A program made the translations under genes and the position numbers. The notes beneath the pieces are model-generated. The model saw nothing but the letters and a program-made list of their open reading frames with translations. It was not told the origin of the DNA and did no database searches. Below are positions 10,533 through 64,000 of a stretch of 64,000 nucleotides of DNA, in pieces. The DNA is from Gadus chalcogrammus (taxonomy: Eukaryota > Chordata > Actinopteri > Gadiformes > Gadidae), in assembly GCF_026213295.1 (NCBI RefSeq), contig NC_079426.1, positions 16,989,865-17,053,864 of the forward strand, given 5' to 3'. Positions within the stretch are counted from its first letter, which is position 1. Each line of letters begins with the position of its first letter.

Positions 10533-12499
10533 TGCTTATGAACACCACAAAAAACGAAGATGCGTCATATTATTTCAATGATTTCACAGGGACAAATCCC
10601 GCCTTGATGTAGCCTAGCCTTTGTTGTGAAATTTGCCGGGTTCTGGAGAGGCTGAGACTGTCAGCTTTGGGTAAGGGTTATTTTATATACGCTCACATGG
10701 TATAAGCTTACAATGCGAGGGAATTGTGTGCTATATCCAAGTGACACAGGTTTTAATGATAAACATTCCTTGAGTAATGTCATTCAGTATCAACTATTAG
10801 TTAAATAGTGGTTTACCAGGCACCATGTTGGAATCAAGTGCTCAGTGCTATTCAATTCAATTTCTTTACAGTGCCTGATATATATTTACTTGCTTTTTTT
10901 ACTTCTAGCTAAAGAGTATTTATTTATATTATTACTAATAGACCTTATTATATTATTTTCACTGCTCTGTGTATAAGTCCAGCACAGTTTAAGAATTTAT
11001 CCATTTTTTAAATTGATTTCCCAATCAAGGGGAATTTTGGTGTGTTTGACAAAGAAGTCTCTGTGCACAACATGTGATAGTCATCGCACAAACTTTAATG
11101 TCCACAAATGTGTAATGTCTTCAGTGCCACGTTATGACCATAATGCAGGGCATGGTTCTGTCATTGTCCTGCTGGTGAATGTCCTTGTACGTCTGCGGAG
11201 ACGGTGTAGCAAATGAGTAGGCAACGTGATCGGCAGACTACACACAATAGTAGGCGACGCACAAGATGGAATCAAAGATGCAAGTGTTGTGTGTATGTGA
11301 TTGTTGGCAGGGTTGTAGCTGTTGAACATCAGGTGAGTGGAACAGGCTAAAAACTGGCATGGAGATCAGATTCAATTTGCCTTATAACTAACTCCAGTGG
11401 TGTCCTGTAACTGTCCGAATGTGGAGGAACCTCCCTCGTCGCGATACACGTGCTGACGTTGAATTCACTACCAGAATAAGTGGTGGATTAGGTGGACGGA
11501 TATCTCGCTGCTGGTCATTATACTGAAGTATAAACATTGAATCACATGTGCTCACCCTAAACTATCTGACTGCTGTGATGGGGTTATTGTTTAAGTCGTC
11601 GGCCACTAAACTAGGAAACGAAACCAAAGCCTTGCCGATGTCGTCTGAGCATACGCTTGATACAGAATGGCCTCTGCATAATCCTGGATGTTTTCTGTAT
11701 CTGTATTGGCAGGAGAGGCCTATTCCTATCTTATTTTACATCCAGGACCATGTTACTTAATTAAGCATACACACATTACGAGTGAAGAGTTCCAAATGGT
11801 TGGCCTGCAATGGGGCAACTATGGTGCAACTACGTTTTCCTCAGAGATTAAGGAGTTTCCTTCCCTTCGTAAAGAACCCTTTGCATAAGGCGATTCATAC
11901 GGCGGGTTGTGGAAAAGCTAATCCTAGACCCGTCCTTTTAACACACCATGACCGGACCACATCCTGACCTTTTTGATATTGTAATCGTTCACTCTGATGT
12001 TGGCCAGCACCCCTCAAATGTAGTCTCCTGTGGACGATGCTTGGTTCAGAATTGCCACGTAGCACCAGAGATGCCGGGCTCTTTTCCTTTTCGAGAACAC
12101 ATGCCTTGAGATGCTCACGGGGTGATGTGGGTCCCTGTTTTCCTCAATATTAACTGGGTATTGTATTCTGATTGTTTTGATGGATGTTAAGTGTCAAAAA
12201 AAGAATAAGGTGAAACTCTGTTACATCGAATAATCCTGCTTAGCAAGGTTGTGCAATGTACTGAATGGTGTTGTCTGTTGCTTAGCAACACGTGTGGACA
12301 ATTTAGTTACTGTTGCTAGGACCAACTGCTTGAGACTGCTGGTACTACAGGCATCCGATGATAATGGCCTTATGTTCTGTGTGTCCTTGGTCGATTGGTA
12401 GTTGTGAATGTGGAAGATTTTTGTAACCCCCCCCCCCCCCAAATTATTTTATTGTGAGGACGCTTTATTGTGAGGAACGCTAACAAATGAACGAATAAA
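10533..12499 (+). other. ikzf5: Probable ikzf5 3' untranslated region
   Basis: AT-rich sequence without a convincing reading frame follows the ikzf5 stop and ends near an AATAAA at 12494. It holds a run of 14 C at 12427-12440. The assignment rests on position only. Confidence 0.45.
12494..12499 (+). terminator. Candidate ikzf5 polyadenylation signal
   Basis: AATAAA on the plus strand about 1.96 kb after the ikzf5 stop, facing the copy B polyadenylation signal at 12576-12581. Confidence 0.4.
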
Positions 12500-12575
12500 G
12501 TGTTTTCTAACAATCTGTCCCTCCCTAGTCTCCTTTTTTTGGTCTTTTTTTGTCACAATAATGAGTGCAAGGACA

Positions 12576-12581
12576 TTTATT
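12576..12581 (-). terminator. Candidate copy B polyadenylation signal
   Basis: TTTATT on the plus strand reads AATAAA on the minus strand, about 135 bases beyond the copy B stop codon. It lies about 80 bases from the opposing ikzf5 signal. Confidence 0.5.
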
Positions 12582-12714
12582 GTCGTTAGATATGCTTTTA
12601 ATCAGAATGAAGATGATAGGAGAGTCTTAACAGTGTTGGCCGTACAGCAGATAACACAACACAAAGAGCAGAAGTAAAATTGATTAGAAACAATGGCTGA
12701 AAACCCATGATTAA

Positions 12715-22820
<10,106 letters not shown>

Positions 22821-22867
22821 CTTCTCGTTTTGCTTCTGAATGTTCTTCAGTTGCATCCAGTGATGGC

Positions 22868-22874
22868 TTTATAC
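22868..22874 (-). promoter_or_regulatory. TATA box of copy B
   Basis: A minus-strand GTATAAA preceded by CCAAT sits about 50 bases upstream of the ATG at 22820. It is identical in copy A. The spacing implies a 5' leader of only about 20-25 nt; no transcript data are available. Confidence 0.5.
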
Positions 22875-22989
22875 CCATTGGTTCCCATGATGCCTTCCTT
22901 ATAGCAGTCATAAATCTGTCTACAAACAATATACCATATTGTAACCAATGGTTCTGAGAAACATGCAACCTGGCCAGTGTGCAAATGCA

Positions 22990-25626
<2,637 letters not shown>

Positions 25627-25740
25627 CTAGAGCAGGACAAAGCGCCCCTGTGAGCCCCTGTGAGTCACGTCGGCCCCTCACTCAATTCTGTGCGGGTTAA
25701 TCAGTAACCGGGAGGGGGAGTGTGGGCTTATCTGGCTGTG

Positions 25741-25809
25741 TTTAAAAGCAAGGGGCAAGGAGCAGAGGAGCACTCATTCTCCACATCCACAGCAGCAGCC
25801 ACTGACACG
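25741..25809 (+). promoter_or_regulatory. agt: Predicted agt promoter and non-coding exon 1
   Basis: TTTAAAAG at 25741 resembles a TATA box. About 30 bases later a short exon-like stretch (AGCACTCATTCTCCACATCC...) ends at ACACG|GTAAGAG with a consensus donor after 25809. Splicing to the coding exon acceptor CTCCTCCACAG at 27073 would give the 5' leader. A non-coding first exon is the usual AGT layout; the start site is inferred. Confidence 0.5.
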
Positions 25810-25830
25810 GTAAGAGAGCGCGAGTGGGAG

Positions 25831-25973
<143 letters not shown>

Positions 25974-26634
25974 ACATACACACTGAGACACACAGAGCCA
26001 TATAACCTATGCCTCAGCTTAGTGTCATGGTGGTTGTTTGTTTGGATGGGATACGTCTATTGGTTCATCAATAAGGGTTAATGCTGTGCGGTTCTTTGTA
26101 GTTTTACAGCAAAGTAATGGCATTAATGTTGGGATGCGCTGGAATTTTATTCTCTAACTTTCCCCAAATAGTCAGTGATACAAACAAAGGTGGTTTTTAA
26201 AAGAGAGCGGTTGCATAGTCCTGGGGATCCTAGTGATTCTGAACGGACTTGTGTTGTGATCTTTGCTTGGCCGGTATGGCTGATCGTGAACCCAGAAGGT
26301 TTTTGACCCTATGGTCGGGAATCGGTATACGCAGGCCGATCAGCCGTTATTGATCGCTGGAAGCATGGCAATGTCCAGAAGTTTGTGTGCAGACAGCAGA
26401 GCCGCCCCTATTTGTTTGTACCCTGCAGGAGTCCATCAGTTCACTTTCCTCCGTGGCTGGAGTCCAACTCAAACACTAAAGTCCTGCAGGGTTTTATGCA
26501 GAAGCTAACCCAGAACCCAGTAGTAGGTGCTAGGAAAGCTTACTGCCTTCGCCGCTGAAAAAATAAAGTGTTTTTTGATGTTTTTATTTAAGTTGAAGGC
26601 TGAATGCAAATGAAGGCAAAACCGCCCACACAAA

Positions 26635-26773
<139 letters not shown>

Positions 26774-27122
26774 CTTCCATTTATTCTACGTTCCCCACGG
26801 CTGTCACCCTGCCTTCATTCATTGTCCAGCAGGAGCGACCACACACAAAAGAGAATGAATCAATCACTGACATGCTACCCTTTTCTTAATGTTCGGCTAA
26901 TCCTGTCAGCGATGGAAAACCAGATCGAACCAGATTTGTCCAGCGCAGCGAACAACAGTGATGCTCCATTCATTAAAAAAAAAAAAAACAGCCATCCCAT
27001 TGTCTGGCTCCGCTCAAAAGGGCTTGTGGTTCTACCAATAACACGACGGGCCTGCACGTCTTCTCCTCCACAGATTAAACTCACAGTTAAATCCCGCCGG
27101 ACCACCAGAAAGTGTCTCTAAA

Positions 27123-30098
27123 ATGCAGCGCCGGTCGCTCATGTCCGTCCCCCTGTCGCTGGTGCTCCTCCTGAGCTGTTGCCTAGCAACGGAGGCCAAC
27201 CGCGTCTACATCCACCCCTTCTACCTCTTTGCCGCCGACAACGTGAGCTGCGAGACCCTGCAGACGGAGGCCTCCCAGCCCCTGCGGACCCTGACCCTGG
27301 CGCCGCTGGACGCCGCTGTGCTGACGCCCGATGCCCGGGACCCCACCGTGAGGGACGCCCCCCCGCAGAACGTCACTCAGAGGACGGCCGTGCTGGCCGA
27401 GCTGCTGAACACGCTGGGGGTCCGCCTGTACCAGGCGCTCAGCACCAAGCGGGGGCCCGCCAACACCCTGATGTCCCCCGTCAACACCTACGGCTCGCTG
27501 GTCACCTTCTACCTGGGGGCGTCCGTGAAGACGGCCAGCTCGTACCAGGTGGGACATCGGTTTTGGACATGGGACAAATCTGCATGCTTTTTTTTTTGCC
27601 ACCATGGGGGCAGGTGTACCTTGGGCAGTGTGTGTGATGGCATTACGCAGAAAGTTTTTGATTATTATCTGATCAAAGGTTAATTATTTGAATGACAAAT
27701 CAACTCATCAAACCGATCAATGACAGTTACGATTGAAATCGATTGATGATGAGGAAGATGATGTTGGACCTAAAACAAACCCGGTTCCTCTTCTTCCTCC
27801 CCTCCTCCAGGAGCTGTTGGGCTTGAACCGAGTCACGGACCCCAAGGACTGCGTGTCCCTGGTGGACGGACACAAGGTGCTGAAGACCCTGCAGGGCATC
27901 ACCTCCCTGGTGGACGACGGCCCCGAGGACGAGATCGTCACCCAGGTCTGGGCCTTCGCAGGGCCCCCGGGGGCCCAGCTCTCCGAGGACTTTGTCCAGG
28001 GCACGCAGGACTTCTCCGACGCGTCGTTCACCCGGGAGGTGGACTTCTCCCAGAGCCAGGAGGCGGAGGCGCTGGTGAGCGGGTTTGTGGAGAAGACCTC
28101 CGAGGGGAAGGTGAAGGACGTCTTCAAAGACCTCAGCCCGAGCGCCAACCTGCTGTTCATGAGCTCCTTTGTGTTTAAAGGTTGGTTTGCTCTCTTTTTA
28201 GATGGTGTATGGTAACATGAGCCTTAGGCCCAATCCCATTTCTACCCCTTACCGCTTCCCCTTCCCCCTTCCCCTTACCCCTTCAAAACAAGGGGGAGGG
28301 GTAAGGGGAAGGGGTAAGGGGAAGAAATGGGATTGGGCCTTAACATTGCACCGTGTAAAACTATTGTTCATGGTTGCAAACCGGCAATGGAAAATCCTCT
28401 TTGGTAACCAATGGAATAAAGGCCCATGTGAACTGTTTGACCTGCACATGTGCAGTTTACAGAGGCTCTTTGAGGAAACATCACAGCCACCATCAAATAT
28501 AGCACTGAACACAATTCCTGGATATTCTCAAACCACCACTTGGTCTCTTAAGGAAACTGGAAGACAGCCTTCCAACCAGAAAGGACCTCACCACAGGAGT
28601 TTCACGTAGACGACAACACCACAGTGACGGTCCCGCTGATGACCCACACTGGGCCGTACTACTACTTCAACGACAAGGTAAGGACCAGTTGCTATGGTGA
28701 CATGGCTGGGCAACGGGATGTCCATTTGTTTCCTCAAAAGATGGTGCTCTCAATATAGGTTTAGATTTGTGGTTGGGTTACTGTGTGAAATATTGGTTTC
28801 TATTCCCCATCAAGGTGAGGCAATGCACAGTGGTGAAGCTGGCTCTGAGCAAGCGCTCCTATATGCTGCTGGTCCTGCCCAATGCGGGGATCAAGCTCAA
28901 GGACATCGAAGGAAAGCTTCGCTCCGACGTCATCACCGATTGGCACCGGGACCTACAGGAAGGGTGAGTCTTCCTATAAATCCCTCATTCGATCTCTTCG
29001 AGTTTATCAAGTAAACCGGCAGCAATTAGCCTGTGTTTACGATGAACTGCCTTAGATGAAGATCCATCTCCAAAACGTCATATTTTGAGTGGAAAATATC
29101 CTTAGATACAAATCCTGGCTCTGAAAATGTCCATTGGATTTCACAGTGTTCATGTTTCCACTTTGGAAACCGTTTCGCACGTGAATTTCTTCATGAGGGT
29201 CAGAAAAGGCGATTATCCCTTAAGTCCATATCCTCAACGTTGGACCGTATCATATCGATCAATATCCATTGTTGTGGGTTTGGTCTTTTAAGCGTTGTTA
29301 CCTTTCAGCATAAATCTTTCAACTGCCTTGTTGTGTTGGTTTGTTATTGTCTGAGCAGTCAGCTGGAGCTGTCCCTGCCCAAGTTCTCCCTGTCGTCAGT
29401 GACGGACCTCCGCCAGCTGCTCGGCAACACGGCGGCCGAGTTGGAGGACAGCCTGCTGGGCTCCGAGGCGGAGTTCGACCGACTCAGCAGCAGCAAACCC
29501 TTCATAATAGATAAGGTAAGCTGGAGCATGCTGGTTTTATCTTAGCAGTATAACTTTTATTACTCGACAACACAAATGGGCAAACATTTTTTTTTTTTTG
29601 CCCATAATTTTTTGTTAACAAAGTGTCTTTCATCTAGAATAATACAATAACTATAATAACAATTTTTTTTTCCAATGCTTATGTTTGCTTTATTGGTCGC
29701 ATGTTGTTTTAAAATGTATTTTCTGCTGTCAACTGGATGGACAAAAAAAAAATCTGAATCTGAATACGATTACTATTGCGCAATATATCCTATAATAAAC
29801 TGCTGAAATGGGTGACCAGTTATTATTCATACATTGACTCACACAATAACCATACACAATAGAGATTTACAACCAAATATGTGTGACTGACAGTTGTCTG
29901 TCTTCCCTTGCCCTCTACCAGGTTCTCAACAAGGTGCAGTTTGAGATGTCAGAAGAAGGAGCAGAAAGCGAGGACAGGAACCCGGAAGGGGGCGTGCCCC
30001 TGAAGCTGACCATCAATCGGCCCTTCTTCTTCTCCGTAACAGAAGGACATTCTAATGCCATCCTCATGCTGGGGAAGATCACCAATCCTACGCTCTAG
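27123..30098 (+). CDS. agt: Angiotensinogen (non-inhibitory serpin, angiotensin precursor)
   Basis: Six coding exons: 27123-27548, 27811-28180, 28553-28677, 28815-28963, 29359-29515, 29922-30098; 1404 nt, 467 aa, phases consistent. A signal peptide (SVPLSLVLLLSCCLA) is followed after TEA by NRVYIHPFYL, the angiotensin I position; renin would cut after this Leu. Serpin body motifs include NTLMSPVNTYGSLVTFYLGA, FKGNWKTAF (across the 28180/28553 junction), TVPLMTHTGPYYYF, SYMLLVLPN, LELSLPKFSLSSVTDLRQ and INRPFFFSVTEG. NVS and NVT are candidate N-glycosylation sites. The C-terminal region lacks an inhibitory-type reactive loop, as usual for AGT. The protein is secreted, classically from liver, and feeds the renin-angiotensin pathway. 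It lies tail-to-tail with cog2, as in human. The ATG is the first in the exon after the acceptor at 27073. Confidence 0.97.
28227..28339. mobile_element. Short palindromic MITE in agt intron
   Basis: 113 bases beginning GGCCCAATCCCATTTCT and ending with its inverted match AGAAATGGGATTGGGCC (one base differs near the inner end). The internal part is pyrimidine-rich, then purine-rich (CCCCTTACC / GGGGTAAGG), so the whole can fold into one hairpin. TTA flanks both ends (28224-28226, 28340-28342), a 3-bp target duplication. Confidence 0.8.
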
Positions 30099-30519
30099 GG
30101 AGTTTTGTAGGAGCTTACGAAATATTACTAAGTATTATCCAAAGTAATATAACGGCCAGTTGCCCTAAGAATACGTTACCATCCACTGAAGATAAAATCC
30201 ATTGACAAGCAGTACTTCCTTATTTTTTCTCTCTGTCACATCCTCTGCATATTAGTCTTGTGAGATAGCACACGAGGAGATGAAGCACAATTGAATGACC
30301 TATGACCAATGAGCTTTTAACCATTAATCAGTATTCACACTGAAGTCATGCTTAGAGCTAAGGAGCAAAACATTTCCTCTGTAAAGTTATATATTGCAGT
30401 GTTCTGTACAGTATGTGATTTAAAGTAGGTCCAGTAGAATCTGTTTCTGTGATGAATGACTGATGTCTTTGTATATCATGTAATAGAGTATATTTTTGTT
30501 TGTATACAATGATTTTTGA

Positions 30520-30525
30520 AATAAA
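30520..30525 (+). terminator. agt: agt polyadenylation signal
   Basis: AATAAA about 420 bases after the agt stop, followed by a T-rich stretch. No other good candidate lies closer. Confidence 0.6.
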
Positions 30526-30689
30526 GATTTTTTATCTCAATGTAGTAACATTGGTGCTCTGTGTTTCACCCAAGATGTGACGCACTGAGGTGACCTTTTA
30601 AGGGCATGGACAACCTCTTTCCTCTTAGATCAGATGTGAATGCCTGGGCTGTTTAAAATACACTGATGTAGCATCAATATCATGGCTGC

Positions 30690-31000
30690 TGACCTCAGAG
30701 ACAGAGAAAGACAACACACATGTGGCGCTCGCATGGTCATAGCTCATTGGCGGGCCAAATTATCTGGGCTGGCAAGGCAGAGAAAGGGGAGATGGCATCT
30801 CCCATTATGACGTCATACAGGGAAAATTCCAAAATGGCCTGTCTGAGCTTTGTTTCTTCAAAAGCGGAGCAGAATGCCTAGTGCTCGTTTTAAACCCAAC
30901 GAAATTTGTAGCTACTGGGGGAGCATAGGTAGGCTAGGGGAACTTATATTAATGTTAGAAAACCTCAGAAAGTAAAATTTTCATGCCATGGGATCTTTAA
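30690..31000. repeat. Dispersed repeat, same family as 58629-60381
   Basis: GCCTAGTGCTCGTTTTA ... GGCTAGGGGAACTTATATTAATGTTAGAAAACCT ... CATGCCATGGGATCTTTAA matches the reverse complement of 58629-58940. The right end CATGCCATGGGAtCTTTAA equals the terminal repeat of that element. The left end was not defined. Confidence 0.65.
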
Positions 31001-31231
31001 TAGTTCAAATGTGGTTGGACATGGAGAACATTGACAGTACCCCATTGTTGCATTTCTGCAGGTTGACTAATTGTTATTAGTTCAAATATGGTTGGACATG
31101 GAGAACATTGACAGTACACTATTGTTACATTTCTGCAAGTTGACTAATTGTTAATAGTTTAAATGTGATTGGACATGGAGAACACTGAAAGTACACCATT
31201 GTTGCTTTTCTGCAGGTTGACCAATTGCCAC
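31001..31231. repeat. 77-bp tandem repeat, three copies
   Basis: Units starting TAGTTCAAATGTGGTTGGAC at 31001, 31078 and 31155, each ending near GGTTGACTAATTG. They lie between the convergent agt and cog2 3' ends and start exactly at the end of the preceding dispersed repeat. Confidence 0.9.
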
Positions 31232-31284
31232 CATTTCTTTGCAAATTAATTTGACATACACAACATATCCATACATTGTGATCT

Positions 31285-31294
31285 TTTATTTATT
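31285..31294 (-). terminator. cog2: Candidate cog2 polyadenylation signal
   Basis: Minus-strand AATAAATAAA about 480 bases beyond the cog2 stop codon at 31770. Confidence 0.4.
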
Positions 31295-31502
31295 ATCAAT
31301 GTAAATAGCATTAATTAAAACATTTACATAATTTGCAACAGATTGTTGCTATAATCATAATATAGGTTTTGGCATTCTTTTTTAAAACATACTATATCCA
31401 ATGGGCAACATTACAAGACAGAGGAATCATTAGTGCCTGCATAAAAAGATCTAACATGTCGGCCATTTTATTGTTATGAACCCAGTAGAGGTTGAATGTC
31501 TT

Positions 31503-31580
31503 ATATATATATATATATATATGAGTGTGAGTGTGAGTGTGAGTGTGTATGTGTGTGTGTGTGTGTCTGTGTCTGTGTCG
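31503..31580. repeat. (TA)n plus (GTGTGA)n/(GT)n microsatellite
   Basis: A run of about ten TA units is followed by GAGTGT repeats and GT, in the predicted cog2 3' untranslated region. Confidence 0.9.
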
Positions 31581-31769
31581 TCCAGCCAAATCAGTTGAGC
31601 AACTCAATGTGCAATCGTCCTCAGTTAGCATGGACAGGATAAGGTTGAGCAGATCTTGTTTACCCACCCAAGTGTGACGTGAATGGTTGCGCTGTGGTTG
31701 TTGTACTGCTGATTTCCGGAAGTCCATTGTGTGAGTGTGAGAATGTGAGAGATAGAGTCCTGTAGGTCT

Positions 31770-42695
<10,926 letters not shown>

Positions 42696-43890
42696 GTTAG
42701 GGTTTGTAACGTCTTACATAAAAGGAAAAAATGACTTTGGCTAGCTAGATGTGAGAATATTACGACGCTTCCGCAAACATGGCAAGTGTACCACCGAGGA
42801 AGAGACGAGGACGACGTCAGAGGAACGGTGACGCTCTGCGCCCTCTATTGGTCACACGGGGTATGGGGGCAGTGTTGCCAGATTGGGCGGTAAATCTGTC
42901 CCGATCTGGCAACACTGTATGGGGGGGGGGGGGGGGGGGGGGGGGGCGGCTTACTTTACAAGTAAGCCTCCCTTACATCTTAATACTAATTCTGCATTAA
43001 GATAGAAATAACCCCTCAGTAAGCAGGAATACCTGTTAGTATACCTTAATCGCCTAAGAAAATAAAATGTAGTGAAGGTGGATCATGGAGACTGTATCTC
43101 AGTTGTAACCAAGAAGCCCATCCACGGATGGATAAAACGATGAGGAAACTAATAAAGGGGGGAAGCAGGGAGGTGGAAGGGCATCACCCTTCATGGTAAA
43201 ATTATTAACAATAATAATTAACCCCAAGCTCATTTTATAATCCCAGATCAATAGTAATTTGATGTATAGTGACTAGAGTACAGCCAATAATGCTCATCAA
43301 GGACTTTGATTTGATTCTCGGGGGCAGCTTTATAACCTGACATCTGTTTGGAAACCCCACCTTATTGGACCTTACAACAGGGCGTTCAAAGTCAGCTGAT
43401 CCGTCCGCAGCCAGTCGCCTTCTGATCACCAGGACGCTCTCAGTACTGCTCGGTAGACCCAGATCCCTGGTGGTCTCCCAACCCGGATGCTGCTGCGGAC
43501 TCCGGGAGGCTATAACTAACAATAATTGCATCACTGCGCGGCGGTGTAGCGTACCGTCAGTCACGACAGGGGCTGATACCATTTCAGTACCCTTCAGGAG
43601 AGGACAGCTCCCCCACGTTCACGAGCCGTTACCGGGCTAGAGAGGATGCTGTGGTGGAGGACCGGAGGAGGATCATTCATTCGCAGTGGGAGCGTGAGGT
43701 TGTATTGTGTGAGTGTGTACTAGGTAGGGGTGTAGTCTTTCTATAGACAACACACCAAATAAATGAATTGCGATCGCGAGCAGTACTCGTATGCAGTTTA
43801 ACACGAAAGAAAATTGTGGGTGAGTAAAATAAATCTACCAAGAGAGGTAAAGAGAGACAGAGGCAGGCGAGCATCATAAGAGAGAGAGAG
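42696..43890. promoter_or_regulatory. Shared 5' region of cog2 and pgbd5
   Basis: The two genes diverge with 1.2 kb between start codons. A CCAAT motif on the cog2 strand (plus strand ATTGG, 42847-42851) lies about 150 bases upstream of the cog2 ATG. The pgbd5 side has a GAGAGAGAGAG stretch just before its ATG. A palindrome and a G run lie at 42870-42946. Transcription starts cannot be placed. Confidence 0.5.
42870..42946. repeat. 18-bp inverted repeat followed by a G run
   Basis: CAGTGTTGCCAGATTGGG and its inverted copy CCCGATCTGGCAACACTG (one mismatch) lie around a 12-base loop at 42870-42917. GTATG and a run of about 25 G follow. It looks like a short foldback element within the cog2 upstream region. 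Confidence 0.8.
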
Positions 43891-63983
<20,093 letters not shown>

Positions 63984-64000
63984 GGAGGAGCTGGGTGAGA

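Noticed and set aside
27183..27605. Antisense frame over agt exon 2
   Set aside because: Shadow of GC-rich agt coding sequence; the plus strand carries the signal peptide, angiotensin and serpin motifs.
43235..43640. Frames on both strands upstream of pgbd5
   Set aside because: They overlap each other in the divergent promoter region and show no similarity; pgbd5 starts clearly at 43891.

Overview
The window reads as teleost fish nuclear DNA. Genes have introns with GT-AG boundaries, the encoded proteins are vertebrate, and very long CA/GT, CT/AG and CATC microsatellites occur every few kilobases. Repeats this long and this dense remind me of gadiform (cod-like) genomes, but that is an inference from repeat style. 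No viral, bacterial or CRISPR material was seen.

Left block (1-23 kb): two same-strand (minus) paralogues of a secreted mosaic protein lie on either side of ikzf5. Each starts with a nearly identical signal-peptide exon (5572-5629 in copy A, 22763-22820 in copy B). Tandem pairs of a 99-nt, 8-cysteine somatomedin-B-like exon and a 39-57-nt linker exon follow, then CUB domains. Copy B ends in a second CUB domain, a ZP domain and a short tail (stop at 12715). Copy A runs off the left edge and holds a nearly perfect 2.4-kb internal tandem duplication. Between them (5.76-9.50 kb) is a tandem array of transposon-derived sequence that abuts the last exon of ikzf5 (9529-10532). The usual acceptor AG of that exon is missing and no upstream ikzf5 exon is visible. 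The 3' ends of ikzf5 and copy B converge at about 12.5 kb.

Middle and right block (25-64 kb): agt (angiotensinogen, +), cog2 (conserved oligomeric Golgi complex subunit 2, -) and pgbd5 (domesticated piggyBac transposase, +) are all readable from start to stop. Their order and orientation, agt and cog2 tail-to-tail and cog2 and pgbd5 head-to-head, match the human 1q42 AGT-COG2-PGBD5 block as I recall it. The reconstructed exons keep frame throughout: agt 467 aa, cog2 729 aa, pgbd5 536 aa, copy B about 940 aa.

Introns are rich in non-autonomous DNA transposons. Three hAT-type elements show 8-bp target duplications (32383-33065, 33563-34258, 63048-63397), and two elements show 3-bp TAA/TTA duplications (8336-9021, 28227-28339). 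Several pgbd5 and cog2 exons lie directly against long dinucleotide tracts. The most interesting signals are the exon-cassette architecture of the CUB/ZP paralogues, the broken-looking ikzf5 5' boundary and its expanded zinc finger, the variant angiotensin peptide, and the pgbd5 exon framed by complementary (GT)n and (CA)n tracts. I found no clearly new multi-gene system.
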